A program made the translations under genes and the position numbers. Below, one piece after another: positions 25,703 through 36,616 of a stretch of DNA of 64,000 bases. Location of the stretch: NCBI RefSeq assembly GCF_003026355.1, contig NZ_PYON01000001.1, forward strand, positions 248,001 to 312,000, written 5' to 3'. The DNA comes from Photobacterium kishitanii. GTDB lineage: Bacteria > Pseudomonadota > Gammaproteobacteria > Enterobacterales > Vibrionaceae. The notes beneath the pieces are model-generated. The model made no database searches. It was not told the origin of the DNA and saw only the letters and a program-made list of their open reading frames with translations. The stretch's first letter is position 1. Each line of letters starts with the position of its first letter.

Positions 25703-28700
25703 TTATTTAAATACATGATCATTAAATAAATGCTGAATAATATCATTTGAGGTTGTAATACCCGTTAAATCTGAATGAGCAGCAAAGTTATCCAATACAA
25801 CGAGTGTATGCATCGAATCATCAGCGTTATGAATCGACAGCTGTACATCCATTTTATTGTCATGATCGACGTCTTTAATCTCAGCTGAAACGTGCTTTAA
25901 CAAATCATCTATTGTTGTTTTATTACTATTATCAAGAATATCAGTCAAATCTATTTTATCTTCACCAACTGAAAAATCCTTAATATGGTCAATAGGTTGA
26001 TTATTAGTCGAATCTTTAGCAGCTAATGAATCTTGACTCCAACTAAATACATCTTTACCTGTTCCCCCCATCAAGATATCACTACCAAGACCACCATCTA
26101 ACCAGTCATTACCACTGCCACCAGTTAAGATATCATTACCCAACCCACCGATAAGGTGATCATTACCACCATCACCAATTAGAATATCATCACCCTTACC
26201 GCCATTTAGATTATCATTACCGCCATATTCATTATTACCAAACTTTTCTAAATGGTCAGCAACAAAGTGGTTTAGATCTGAGGTAAGAACCTTACTGACG
26301 TCACCATTATGGTGTTCATCAGCTAAATACTGCTTAAGCTGGTCAGCGGGTTGATCTTTACCGTGGTCATGTTGAAATTTACTATCAAGAATTTTATCGT
26401 CATACATCCACTGAATATTTAAAGCGTCACCAACGAGCACATCATTATCATCACTACCAGTGATAGTGTCACTTCCAGGGACAAAATGCTGACCTATGTT
26501 ATGGAAGGCATCATTTAATTCATTCGCGTTAGTAATAACTTTAGAATAGCTTGGTGCTGTCGGATCATTATGATCATACCCAGAACCCATTTGAGCAATT
26601 TCATTGACTTGTTTTCCATCACCAGAAGGACCAACAGCAATAGAAACTATTTCTGTATTGGGTAAAAAATGTATTCCATTTGGATGAAAAGAATCCTCAT
26701 CTTTACCGTCACTTAAAAAGTAAATAATATTTCTTTTTGTGCTATCAGTAATATGTGCGCTTGCATCTTTTAAGGCACCTTCAAATTGAGTACCACCGCC
26801 AGCATGAAGACTGCTAATATAAGTATCTATTGATACATTTTTACTATTCACATATTCATGTGTTTTTGCATCATAATGAAACGATTCATTTCCCTGAACA
26901 GAATTACTGAATGTCACAATATTAAACTCTAATAAACTTTTATTATCAGTACTATCAAGAATACTATTTGTTAACGTCTCATATGCCTGCTTTGTCATAT
27001 CAAATATTGAAGGTAACGATAAAAACGGATTACTAAAATCTTGACCATCTGCTGATTTAATATAGATGTCATCATAATTACCAGCATCATATTGTAAGCC
27101 CGCTTTAAGTTGATCATACGTTACAGTTACCCAACCTTGAGTACTGGCGATACGAGTACCATCTGCGGCAGTTAATTCTGAATTATCACTAACATATATT
27201 CGATATGAATCGGCTTTATGTCCATGTACTGCGTCTAATGTTAATAAACGGCCAAAATACATACTACCTGATGTATCGATAACAAAATTTACGTTAGTTG
27301 GCTTTGGTTCCACTTCTACAGGTACAAGATCACCAATTAATAAATCACTACCAACCGTACCATTAATTATGTTGTCACCATTATCACCTTGAATAACAGA
27401 ACCATCAATCTGATAACTTTGTTCGGCTGTATCTGACGCTGTATGGCTAGCACCATCAGTAGTTGTTACTGACGCATCTACAATACGATCACTGTCTTTT
27501 AATAAAGCATTGCCATCAACATTAATCTGGTAGTGTCCATCTTTTGCTTCGCCAGTAAAATGCTGGCCATCGATGGTTAATGTTACAGTATCGCCATCTT
27601 TTACATCACCACCAACAGAACCTTTAATTGCTACCGAACTCTTACCTTCTGCTTGAGTAACAATATTATCTTCAGCAATAGAATCAATAGTCACTAATGC
27701 GCCAATATCTACTTTATATGGTTCATTCGTTTCTACTGTCGCATTATGAGAACTATAAGATGTCGTAACGCTTGCTACAGCTTGATCTGCGTGCAGAACA
27801 TTCGTCCCAGCTACCGCAACACTCCAACTCAGATCTTTATTAACATGAGTAACATAATTTGTATTATTAATTGTTAATGTAACAACATCCCCTGCACGTG
27901 CTTGTCCACCTACTGTACCAGTAATATCAATACTCTTTTGGTGACCTTCTTGCTGAGTAATGATGTTATCGCCAGTGATAGGATCAATATCAATGGTCGC
28001 AGTAACATTAACACTGTAATCGTGATGATCCGTTGCTGTTTGACTGTTACCCGCAGCATCTGTCGCTGTCACGGTTGCTGTGACATTATCGGCTTTGGCA
28101 TCTAATAATGTCTTGCCATCAACAGACAAACTCCATGACTTATCCGCTTGCACTTCTGCGGTGCCTAACTGCTGACCATCCAGCGTCACAGTAACAATAT
28201 CACCCGCTTTTACATCACCACTGACCGTACCAATAATCGCCTGAGTATGCTCTGAGTCAGGACCAGTAACGTTATCATCGGTGGCAATCGAAGTGATCGT
28301 GATATCAGCATGAATAGTGGTATCAACTTGATAATCGTGATTATCTGTCGCCGTTGCACTGTGATCAGCTTCATCTTTCGTCGTTACGGTGGCGGTAACA
28401 CTGTCTTTGTTAGCACTCGACAACACACTGCCGTCAACCTCTGCGGTCCACGTCAGTTTACCGTTATGACTTTCCACTGTCGCCTGACCAATCTCTTTAC
28501 CGTCTACAGAAACAGTAACCGTATCACCCGCTTTTACATCACCACCTACTGTACCGGTAACTGGCACTTTTGTGTGTGACTCTGCATTGTTGATCACATC
28601 ATCACCACCGATGCTATCAATAGTCACACCCGCGTTGATTTCAACCTGATAATTTTCATCACTGCTTGCAGTGGCATTATGAGAACTGTATGAGGTAGTG

Positions 28701-31700
28701 ACGGTTGCAGTAGCTTCATCTGCGTGCAGTACATCACTGCCCGTGACATTCACTGACCACTTGTTACCCGCTTCAACTTTGGTTTCATAATGGTGCCCAC
28801 CTAGAGTGACCTTGACGATATCACCTTCTTGAACCTGACCGCCCACAGTACCTGTGATGGTAATATTCTGCTGATGACCTTCTTGCTGAGTAATGTGGTT
28901 ATCGCCAGTGATAGGATCAATATCAATGGTCGCACTAACATCAACAGTGTAGTTATGCGTATCTGTATCACTGGCGTGATTACCTGCAGCATCGGTTATC
29001 GCCACAGATGCTGTGACGTTATCGGCTTTGGCATCTAATAATATCTTGCCATCAACAGACAAACTCCATGACTTATCCGCTTGCACTTCTGCGGTGCCTA
29101 ACTGCTGACCATCCAGCGTCACAGTGACAATATCACCCGCTTTTACATCACCACTGACCGTACCAATAATAGCCTGAGTATGCTCTGAGTCAGGGCCGGT
29201 GATGTTATCATCCGTTGCAATCGAAGTGATCGTGATATGAGCCGTAATCTCAGTATCAACTTGATAATCGTGATTATCTGTCGCCGTTGCACTGTGATCA
29301 GCTTCATCTTTCGTCGTTACGGTGGCGGTAACACTGTCTTTGTTAGCACTCGACAACACACTGCCGTCAACCTCTGCGGTCCACGTCAGTTTACCGTTAT
29401 GACTTTCCACTGTCGCCTGACCAATCTCTTTACCGTCTACAGAAACAGTAACCGTATCACCCGCTTTTACATCACCACCCACGGTACCGGTAACTGGTAC
29501 TTTTGTGTGTGACTCTGCATTGTTGATCACATTATCACCACCGATGCTATCAATAGTCACATCCGCGTTGATTTCAACCTGATAATTTTCATCACTGCTT
29601 GCAGTGGCATTATGAGAACTGTATGAGGTAGTGACGGTTGCGGTAGCTTCATGGGCGTGCAGTACATCACTGCCCGTGACATTCACTGACCACTTATTAC
29701 CCGCTTCAACTTTGGTTTCATAATGGTGCCCACCGAGAGTGACCTTGACGATATCACCTTCTTGAACCTGACCGCCCACAGTACCTGTGATGGTAATATT
29801 CTGCTGATGACCTTCTTGCTGAGTAATGATGTTATCGCCAGTGATAGGATCAATATCAATGGTCGCACTAACATCAACAGTGTAATTATGTGTATCTGTA
29901 TCACTGGCGTGATTACCTGCAGCATCGGTTATCGCCACAGATGCTGTCACGTTATCGGCTTTGGCATCTAATAATGTCTTGCCATCAACAGACAAATGCC
30001 ATGACTTATCCGCTTGCACTTCTGCGGTGCCTAACTGCTGACCATCCAGCGTCACAGTAACAATGTCACCCGCTTTTACATCACCACTGACCGTACCAAT
30101 AATAGCCTGAGTATGCTCTGAGTCAGGGCCGGTGACGTTATCATCGGTGGCAATCGAAGTGATCGTGATATGAGCCGTAATCTCAGTATCAACTTGATAA
30201 TCGTGATTATCTGTCGCCGTTGCACTGTGATCAGCTTCATCTTTCGTCGTTACGGTGGCGGTAACACTGTCTTTGTTAGCACTCGACAACACACTGCCGT
30301 CAACCTCTGCGGTCCACGTCAGTTTACCGTTATGACTTTCCACTGTCGCCTGACCAATCTCTTTACCGTCTACAGAAACAGTAACCGTATCACCCGCTTT
30401 TACATCACCACCCACGGTACCGGTAACTGGTACTTTTGTGTGTGACTCTGCATTGTTGATCACATTATCACCACCGATGCTATCAATAGTCACATCCGCG
30501 TTGATTTCAACCTGATAATTTTCATCACTGCTTGCAGTGGCATTATGAGAACTGTATGAGGTAGTGACGGTTGCAGTAGCTTCATCTGCGTGCAGTACAT
30601 CACTGCCCGTGACATTCACTGACCACTTATTACCCGCTTCAACTTTGGTGTTGTAGTCAGTACCATTAACGGTAACCACAACCTGATCGCCAACTTGTAC
30701 TTGGCCGCCCACAGTACCTGTGATGGTAATATTCTGCTGATGACCTTCTTGCTGAGTAATGATGTTATCACCAGTGATAGGATCAATATCAATGGTCGCA
30801 CTAACATCAACAGTGTAGTTATGCATATCTGTATCACTGGCGTGATTACCTGCAGCATCGGTTATCGCCACAGATGCTGTGACGTTATCGGCTTTGGCAT
30901 CTAATAATATCTTGCCATCAACAGACAAACTCCATGACTTATCCGCTTGCACTTCTGCGGTGCCTAACTGCTGACCATCCAGCGTCACAGTGACAATATC
31001 ACCCGCTTTTACATCACCACTGACCGTACCAATAATAGCCTGAGTATGCTCTGAGTCAGGGCCGGTGACGTTATCATCGGTGGCAATCGAAGTGATCGTG
31101 ATATGAGCCGTAATCTCAGTATCAACTTGATAATCGTGATTATCTGTCGCCGTTGCACTGTGACCAGCTTCATCTTTCGTCGTTACGGTGGCGGTAACAC
31201 TGTCTTTGTTAGCATTCGACAACACACTGCCGTCAACCTCTGCGGTCCACGTCAGTTTACCGTTGTGACTTTCTACTGTCGCATGACCAATCTCTTTACC
31301 GTCAACAGAAACAGTAACCGTATCGCCCGCTTTTACATCGCCACCTACCGTACCGGTAACAGGCACTTTTGTGTGTGACTCTGCACTGTTGATCACATCA
31401 TCACCACCGATATGATCAATGGTCACACCCGCGTTGATTTCAACCTGATAGTTTTCATCGCTGCTTACGGTTTTATTATGAGAACTGTATGACGTAGTGA
31501 CGGTTGCGGTAGCTTCATGGGCGTGCAGTACATCACTGCCCGTGACATTCACTGACCACTTGTTACCCGCTTCAACTTTGGTTTCATAATGGTGATCACC
31601 CAGAGTGACCTTGACGATATCACCTTCTTGAACCTGACCGCCCACAGTACCTGTGATGGTAATATTCTGCTGATGACCTTCTTGCTGAGTAATATGGTTA

Positions 31701-33868
31701 TCACCCGTGATAGGATCAATATCAATGGTCGCAGTAACATTAACACTGTAATCGTGTTGATCCGTTGCTGTTTGACTGTTACCCGCAGCATCTGTCGCTG
31801 TCACGGTTGCAGTGACGTTATCAGCTTTGGCATCTAATAATGTCTTGCCATCAACAGACAAGCGCCATGATTTATCCGCTTGCACTTCTGCGGTGCCTAG
31901 CTGCTGACCATCCAGCGTCACAGTGACAATGTCACCCGCTTTTACATCACCACTGACCGTACCAATAATAGCCTGAGTATGCTCTGAGTCAGGGCCTGTG
32001 ACGTTATCATCGGTGGCAATCGAAGTGATCGTGATATCAGCATGAATAGTGGTATCAACTTGATAATCGTGATTATCTGTCGCCGTTGCACTGTGACCAG
32101 CTTCATCTTTCGTCGTTACGGTGGCGGTAACACTGTCTTTGTTAGCACTCGACAACGCACTGCCGTCAACCTCTGCGGTCCACGTCAGTTTGCCGTTGTG
32201 ACTTTCTACTGTCGCATGACCAATCTCTTTACCGTCTACAGAAACAGTAACCGTATCGCCCGCTTTTACATCACCACCTACTGTACCGGTAACAGGCACT
32301 TTTGTGTGTGACTCTGCACTGTTGATCACATCATCACCACCGATATGATCAATGGTCACACCCGCGTTGATTTCAACCTGATAGTTTTCATCGCTGCTTA
32401 CGGTTTTATTATGAGAACTGTATGAGGTAGTGACGGTTGCGGTAGCTTCATCTGCGTGCAGTACATCACTGCCCGTGACATTCACTGACCACTTGTTACC
32501 CGCTTCAACTTTAGTTTCATAATGGTGATCACCCAGAGTGACCTTGACGATATCACCTTCTTGAACTTGGCCGCCCACAGTACCTGTGATGGTAATATTC
32601 TGCTGATGACCTTCTTGCTGAGTAATGTGGTTATCACCCGTGATAGGATCAATATCAATGGTCGCAGTAACATTAACACTGTAATCGTGTTGATCCGTTG
32701 CTGTTTGACTGTTACCCGCAGCATCTGTCGCTGTCACGGTTGCTGTGACGTTATCGGCTTTGGCATCTAATAATGTCTTGCCATCAACAGACAAGCGCCA
32801 TGATTTATCCGCTTGCACTTCTGCGGTGCCTAACTGCTGACCATCCAGCGTCACAGTGACAATGTCACCCGCTTTTACATCACCACTGACCGTACCAATA
32901 ATAGACTGAGTATGCTCTGAGTCAGGGCCGGTGACGTTATCATCGGTTGCAACAGACGCAATATAAATGTGGGCGGTAATGTCAGTATCAATTTGATAAG
33001 TATGATTATTTGTTGCTGTAGCGCTATGACCTGCTTCATCAGTGGTTGTTACGGTAGCAGTTACACTGTCTTTGTTAGCATTAGACAACACACTGCCGTC
33101 AACCTCTGCGGTCCACGTCAGTTTACCGTTATGACTTTCCACTGTCGCCTGACCAATCTCTTTACCGTCTACAGAAACAGTAACCGTATCGCCCGCTTTT
33201 ACATCACCACCTACCGTACCTGTAACTGGCACTTTTGTGTGTGACTCTGCATCATTAATAAAATCATCGCCAGCAATTGAGACTATATGAATATCAGCTG
33301 ATAATTCAGAGTGATCAATCCGACTACTTTCGTCAATATGGTCCTTTTTTATCTCTGGCTCATAAGCAGTATCAAAACCAGCCTTTGCTAATAACGCGTC
33401 ATTATCGTAATCAATACCTACAAAACTTTGGGCAGAAGAAGAACTCTGATTCCCCTCATGTCCTGCTCTAGGAGCGAATTCATTACCCATTGCAGTTGCT
33501 TCAAATAACTTAGTTGGATCCTGTCCTGCTAAAATAATGTTATGAATAGTACTAATATCATCGGCAGAAAAATTTGCATTTTTAATACCTTGTTCATTGA
33601 AATGAATACTATTATTTAAATCGACCGTTTTTATCCCATTAAGAGATACAGTAGAACAAGTAGGTACAGGTTGTTCAATAACTTGCTCAATACCATCCTT
33701 AACAAAAATAATTTTAGTATTACTATTAGCTACAATAATTTCATCAGATTGGAGTTGGTGGTTACTATTAATAGATATAATCTCTTTGTTATTTTTAATA
33801 ACAAAACATGTACCATTAATAATCTTTAACTCACTAATATTATCATTTTTAATTTCAGCCATAAACAT
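25703..33868 (-). CDS. Giant LapA/BapA-like repeat adhesin with VWA domain and RTX/type I secretion end
   Basis: A 2721-aa surface adhesin. Order: an N-terminal retention module (residues 1-130) with AGQDPTKLFEATAMG, the place where LapA-type proteins carry a LapG cleavage site; 18 Ig-like domains in six three-domain units (about 192-2057); one divergent Ig-like domain; a VWA domain (about 2189-2466) with MIDAS motif DTSGSM; Gly/Asp-rich RTX calcium repeats (NDNLNGGKGDDILIGDGGNDHL...); and a C-terminal type I secretion signal region ending NDHVFK. Retention at the outer membrane and c-di-GMP-regulated release are typical of the family. No secretion genes (lapBCE), lapD or lapG are in the window. 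The start at 33868 has AGAGG 4-5 bases upstream. Nothing suggests a broken frame. Confidence 0.93.
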   Translation of the reverse strand: MFMAEIKNDNISELKIINGTCFVIKNNKEIISINSNHQLQSDEIIVANSNTKIIFVKDGIEQVIEQPVPTCSTVSLNGIKTVDLNNSIHFNEQGIKNANFSADDISTIHNIILAGQDPTKLFEATAMGNEFAPRAGHEGNQSSSSAQSFVGIDYDNDALLAKAGFDTAYEPEIKKDHIDESSRIDHSELSADIHIVSIAGDDFINDAESHTKVPVTGTVGGDVKAGDTVTVSVDGKEIGQATVESHNGKLTWTAEVDGSVLSNANKDSVTATVTTTDEAGHSATATNNHTYQIDTDITAHIYIASVATDDNVTGPDSEHTQSIIGTVSGDVKAGDIVTVTLDGQQLGTAEVQADKSWRLSVDGKTLLDAKADNVTATVTATDAAGNSQTATDQHDYSVNVTATIDIDPITGDNHITQQEGHQQNITITGTVGGQVQEGDIVKVTLGDHHYETKVEAGNKWSVNVTGSDVLHADEATATVTTSYSSHNKTVSSDENYQVEINAGVTIDHIGGDDVINSAESHTKVPVTGTVGGDVKAGDTVTVSVDGKEIGHATVESHNGKLTWTAEVDGSALSSANKDSVTATVTTKDEAGHSATATDNHDYQVDTTIHADITITSIATDDNVTGPDSEHTQAIIGTVSGDVKAGDIVTVTLDGQQLGTAEVQADKSWRLSVDGKTLLDAKADNVTATVTATDAAGNSQTATDQHDYSVNVTATIDIDPITGDNHITQQEGHQQNITITGTVGGQVQEGDIVKVTLGDHHYETKVEAGNKWSVNVTGSDVLHAHEATATVTTSYSSHNKTVSSDENYQVEINAGVTIDHIGGDDVINSAESHTKVPVTGTVGGDVKAGDTVTVSVDGKEIGHATVESHNGKLTWTAEVDGSVLSNANKDSVTATVTTKDEAGHSATATDNHDYQVDTEITAHITITSIATDDNVTGPDSEHTQAIIGTVSGDVKAGDIVTVTLDGQQLGTAEVQADKSWSLSVDGKILLDAKADNVTASVAITDAAGNHASDTDMHNYTVDVSATIDIDPITGDNIITQQEGHQQNITITGTVGGQVQVGDQVVVTVNGTDYNTKVEAGNKWSVNVTGSDVLHADEATATVTTSYSSHNATASSDENYQVEINADVTIDSIGGDNVINNAESHTKVPVTGTVGGDVKAGDTVTVSVDGKEIGQATVESHNGKLTWTAEVDGSVLSSANKDSVTATVTTKDEADHSATATDNHDYQVDTEITAHITITSIATDDNVTGPDSEHTQAIIGTVSGDVKAGDIVTVTLDGQQLGTAEVQADKSWHLSVDGKTLLDAKADNVTASVAITDAAGNHASDTDTHNYTVDVSATIDIDPITGDNIITQQEGHQQNITITGTVGGQVQEGDIVKVTLGGHHYETKVEAGNKWSVNVTGSDVLHAHEATATVTTSYSSHNATASSDENYQVEINADVTIDSIGGDNVINNAESHTKVPVTGTVGGDVKAGDTVTVSVDGKEIGQATVESHNGKLTWTAEVDGSVLSSANKDSVTATVTTKDEADHSATATDNHDYQVDTEITAHITITSIATDDNITGPDSEHTQAIIGTVSGDVKAGDIVTVTLDGQQLGTAEVQADKSWSLSVDGKILLDAKADNVTASVAITDAAGNHASDTDTHNYTVDVSATIDIDPITGDNHITQQEGHQQNITITGTVGGQVQEGDIVKVTLGGHHYETKVEAGNKWSVNVTGSDVLHADEATATVTTSYSSHNATASSDENYQVEINAGVTIDSIGGDDVINNAESHTKVPVTGTVGGDVKAGDTVTVSVDGKEIGQATVESHNGKLTWTAEVDGSVLSSANKDSVTATVTTKDEADHSATATDNHDYQVDTTIHADITITSIATDDNVTGPDSEHTQAIIGTVSGDVKAGDIVTVTLDGQQLGTAEVQADKSWSLSVDGKTLLDAKADNVTATVTATDAAGNSQTATDHHDYSVNVTATIDIDPITGDNIITQQEGHQKSIDITGTVGGQARAGDVVTLTINNTNYVTHVNKDLSWSVAVAGTNVLHADQAVASVTTSYSSHNATVETNEPYKVDIGALVTIDSIAEDNIVTQAEGKSSVAIKGSVGGDVKDGDTVTLTIDGQHFTGEAKDGHYQINVDGNALLKDSDRIVDASVTTTDGASHTASDTAEQSYQIDGSVIQGDNGDNIINGTVGSDLLIGDLVPVEVEPKPTNVNFVIDTSGSMYFGRLLTLDAVHGHKADSYRIYVSDNSELTAADGTRIASTQGWVTVTYDQLKAGLQYDAGNYDDIYIKSADGQDFSNPFLSLPSIFDMTKQAYETLTNSILDSTDNKSLLEFNIVTFSNSVQGNESFHYDAKTHEYVNSKNVSIDTYISSLHAGGGTQFEGALKDASAHITDSTKRNIIYFLSDGKDEDSFHPNGIHFLPNTEIVSIAVGPSGDGKQVNEIAQMGSGYDHNDPTAPSYSKVITNANELNDAFHNIGQHFVPGSDTITGSDDNDVLVGDALNIQWMYDDKILDSKFQHDHGKDQPADQLKQYLADEHHNGDVSKVLTSDLNHFVADHLEKFGNNEYGGNDNLNGGKGDDILIGDGGNDHLIGGLGNDILTGGSGNDWLDGGLGSDILMGGTGKDVFSWSQDSLAAKDSTNNQPIDHIKDFSVGEDKIDLTDILDNSNKTTIDDLLKHVSAEIKDVDHDNKMDVQLSIHNADDSMHTLVVLDNFAAHSDLTGITTSNDIIQHLFNDHVFK
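27697..33295 (-). repeat. Six tandem 933-bp repeats inside the adhesin gene
   Basis: Matching stretches recur every 933 bp (for example 28310 and 32042 are four periods apart). Each unit is 311 aa made of three Ig-like domains: A (GGDxVINxAESHTK...), B (TDDNVTGPDSEHTQ...) and C (DPITGDNxITQQEGHQ...). The four inner units are nearly identical at DNA level; the last C domain is more diverged. Such arrays change copy number by recombination. Boundaries are approximate. Confidence 0.9.
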
Positions 33869-34948
33869 CCAACCTCTGATATGTAATGGATAATATTTAT
33901 CTCATCACTATTTAAATTATTGCGATAACGCATTATTGACGCGGTATATTCTAAAAGAGAATTAAATAGAAAAAACAACTATACGTCAACGCTCTAAGAG
34001 ATTATTATCAATTTTTTTCAGAACAACACATTGATATGTAATAATTTATAAATTCCACCGCTTTGAATAATATTTCAACCGTTAGTTGCAAGGTATTACT
34101 CCTTCCTTAATAGCGATTATTATATACAAAGGCTCTACGCTTAATTATCTATTGAAAACTTTAAAGCCATTACAAATAACAAAAAGGGAATTTATTAAAC
34201 AAAAGTAACTCACTTATTGGTCAGTGTTAAGTATCTAACCATACTAATACTAACGCAGTAATTACTAAGATACTTTCAATAAAAACCCCTGCAATAAACT
34301 TCAAAGTAAATGTCAGTTAATAAACGCCTCTAAAAATGATGATACAACCAGTGGATAGTCACCATCAGTTACTACTATATATAATCTACAAACAAAGCTG
34401 ACAAAACAATTTTGAATGGAACAACGACTATTACTTGGCATATTTACTCAGTTAGACTGCTTATGGCTACTGAATAAAAAACTAAAACTCTCAATATATA
34501 ACTAGTCTTTTAATACTATCAGATCCTTTAATAGAAAAAATTAATTACAACACCATGATGAAATACTTAAAACAAAAAACATCTATTTCTTGTATTTATC
34601 ACCAAAAAGCATCAATTAAGACTATTTTCTCTTGTAATAACCAATTATCGATTAAATTATATGAATTAATGGCTAACCTTCTTCAATTGCACTTATTAGT
34701 AGAGAATAAAATCATAAAACAACATCAAAGCAATACAACAAACTAACAATTGAACAATAAAAAGCAACAACATCTAATATAAACCCAATTCAAAAAACAA
34801 ATAAACACCAACTTATCAATAAGTTATAGATATCATCAAGTGCGATAACATTTAGTCACAATTAACTTTTTCCTTACTTAGCAGCGGTGAGATAGCATCC
34901 AATCACAAAGATCCCATTGACGGGATCAATATGATAATGGAGTTCATC
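33869..34948. other. 1.08-kb A+T-rich intergenic region
   Basis: It lies between two genes transcribed away from each other, so it should hold both promoters. I see no gene that I can defend: a 63-codon frame at 34555-34746 lacks a ribosome site and has a composition typical of chance A+T-rich reading. A compact inverted repeat (GATCCC-N6-GGGATC) is at 34910-34927 just before the AbgT gene. Confidence 0.6.
34910..34927. promoter_or_regulatory. Inverted repeat GATCCC-ATTGAC-GGGATC before the AbgT gene
   Basis: A perfect 6-bp inverted repeat with a 6-base spacer ends 21 bases before the start codon, in the leader. It may be an operator or a leader hairpin; no regulator assigned. Confidence 0.4.
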
Positions 34949-36544
34949 ATGTATTCACCAGATTTAAAGCAGACACAACTGCCAAGGAAAACACTCTTTA
35001 CACGTTTTCTTGATACTGTTGAATGGCTCGGAAACCTATTGCCCCACCCAATCACTCTTTTTGCACTTTTTTGTGTGGCAATTTTAATCTCTTCCGGTAT
35101 TGCAGGTTATTTTGGGGTATCTGTTATAGATCCACGCCCAGAAGGAGCAGCCGGTCGCTCAGCTGATGGTATTATTCATGTCATCAGTCTACTCAATGCC
35201 GAAGGTCTACAGTTAATCGTGGCCAACCTTGTAAGCAACTTCACTGGATTTGCTCCACTTGGTACCGTTCTTGTTGCCATGTTAGGTGTTGCTATTGCTG
35301 AACATTCAGGGCTGTTATCATCAGCAATGCGTGGTTTAGTGATGGGAGCATCACGTCGCATGGTTACAGTCGTTGTCATCTTCTCAGGTATTATCTCAAA
35401 TACAGCTGCAGAATTAGGCTACGTAGTATTAATCCCTCTTGCTGCAATGCTGTTCCATTCATTAGGACGCCATCCTCTAGCCGGCTTAGCTGCTGCATTT
35501 GCTGGAGTCTCAGGAGGTTACAGTGCCAACCTATTGCTAGGCACTGTCGATCCACTACTGTCTGGTATTACCGAGACAGCAGCACAGATGATTGATCCTA
35601 ATTACACTGTCGGACCAGAAGTTAACTGGTACTTTATGTTTGCCTCAACATTTGCCATTACCATCATGGGTGCATTTGTTACTGAAAAAATTGTAGAACC
35701 AAAACTGGGAAAATACGATAGTCACTTAGCGAGTGATGATCTTAGCCACGATAAGATGGGTACATTAACAGATCTTGAAAAGAAAGGTCTTAAAGCCGCT
35801 GGTCTTGCTGTTCTCGTTGTTTCAGCACTACTCGCTCTCACTATTGTTCCCGCTGACGGCGTTCTACGTAACCCTCAGACAGGTTTAGTCGCTGGATCAC
35901 CTTTCTTAAAAGGCATTGTGGCGTTTATCTTTGTATTCTTCGCCATTCCTGGGTTTGTCTACGGTAAAATCGTTGGCACCATGAAGAATGACCGCGATGT
36001 AATCAATGCAATGTCATTGTCAATGTCATCAATGGGTGTCTATATTGTACTGGTTTTCTTTGCCGCACAATTTGTTGCTTTCTTTAAGTGGACAAACTTT
36101 GGTCAGGTTTTTGCGGTTGGCGGAGCTGATTTATTACAATCAATCGGATTGACTGGCCCTGCCTTATTCTTTGCCTTTATCTTAATGTGTGGCTTTATTA
36201 ACTTAATGATAGGCTCAGCATCGGCACAATGGGCTATTACTGCACCTATCTTTGTACCCATGCTAATGCTCGTGGGTTATGCACCAGAAACCATTCAAGC
36301 TGCTTACCGAATCGGGGACTCTGTCACTAATATCATTACGCCTATGATGAGTTACTTTGGTATGATCTTAGCAGTCGCTACCCGTTACCATAAAAATCTT
36401 GGTCTTGGTACACTGATTTCAATCATGCTGCCATACTCAATCGTCTTTATGATTGGCTGGAGCATCATGTTTTATGTGTGGGTATTTATACTTGGTATCC
36501 CTGTAGGTCCAGGTGCTGCAACTTACTATAACGTTGCTGGTTAA
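34949..36544 (+). CDS. AbgT-family transporter (p-aminobenzoyl-glutamate/antimetabolite efflux type)
   Basis: An inner-membrane protein of 531 aa with 9-13 helices and the AbgT family's marks: VEWLGNLLPHPITLFALFC near the N-terminus, SGIISNTAAELGYVVLIPLAAMLFHSLGRHPLAGLAAAFAGVSGGYSANLL, and C-terminal IGSASAQWAITAPIFVPMLMLVGYAPE. E. coli AbgT imports p-aminobenzoyl-glutamate; related proteins export sulfonamides. Direction and substrate cannot be told here. The ATG at 34949 is chosen because GGAG lies 7 bases upstream; the ATG at 34931 has none. No abgA/abgB hydrolase genes nearby, so it is an orphan transporter. Confidence 0.93.
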   Translation: MYSPDLKQTQLPRKTLFTRFLDTVEWLGNLLPHPITLFALFCVAILISSGIAGYFGVSVIDPRPEGAAGRSADGIIHVISLLNAEGLQLIVANLVSNFTGFAPLGTVLVAMLGVAIAEHSGLLSSAMRGLVMGASRRMVTVVVIFSGIISNTAAELGYVVLIPLAAMLFHSLGRHPLAGLAAAFAGVSGGYSANLLLGTVDPLLSGITETAAQMIDPNYTVGPEVNWYFMFASTFAITIMGAFVTEKIVEPKLGKYDSHLASDDLSHDKMGTLTDLEKKGLKAAGLAVLVVSALLALTIVPADGVLRNPQTGLVAGSPFLKGIVAFIFVFFAIPGFVYGKIVGTMKNDRDVINAMSLSMSSMGVYIVLVFFAAQFVAFFKWTNFGQVFAVGGADLLQSIGLTGPALFFAFILMCGFINLMIGSASAQWAITAPIFVPMLMLVGYAPETIQAAYRIGDSVTNIITPMMSYFGMILAVATRYHKNLGLGTLISIMLPYSIVFMIGWSIMFYVWVFILGIPVGPGAATYYNVAG

Positions 36545-36589
36545 TGGTGCTTTATTTAAGTATCCAAACAACACGATAATCAAACACAG

Positions 36590-36614
36590 AAAGCCCTCCT
36601 ATGAGGGCTTTTTT
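36590..36614. terminator. Bidirectional terminator after the AbgT gene
   Basis: Stem AAGCCCTC/GAGGGCTT with loop CTAT and T6 on the plus side. It also ends the minus-strand AhpD-like gene, whose stop is at 36617. Confidence 0.88.
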
Positions 36615-36616
36615 CA

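Noticed and set aside
27902..33244. Series of 60-90 codon plus-strand frames
   Set aside because: They recur at the 933-bp period of the adhesin on the other strand and are mirror images of its repeats.
34555..34746. 63-codon plus-strand frame in the 1.08-kb gap
   Set aside because: No ribosome site, and a composition typical of random A+T-rich reading (many Lys, Ile, Gln, Leu).
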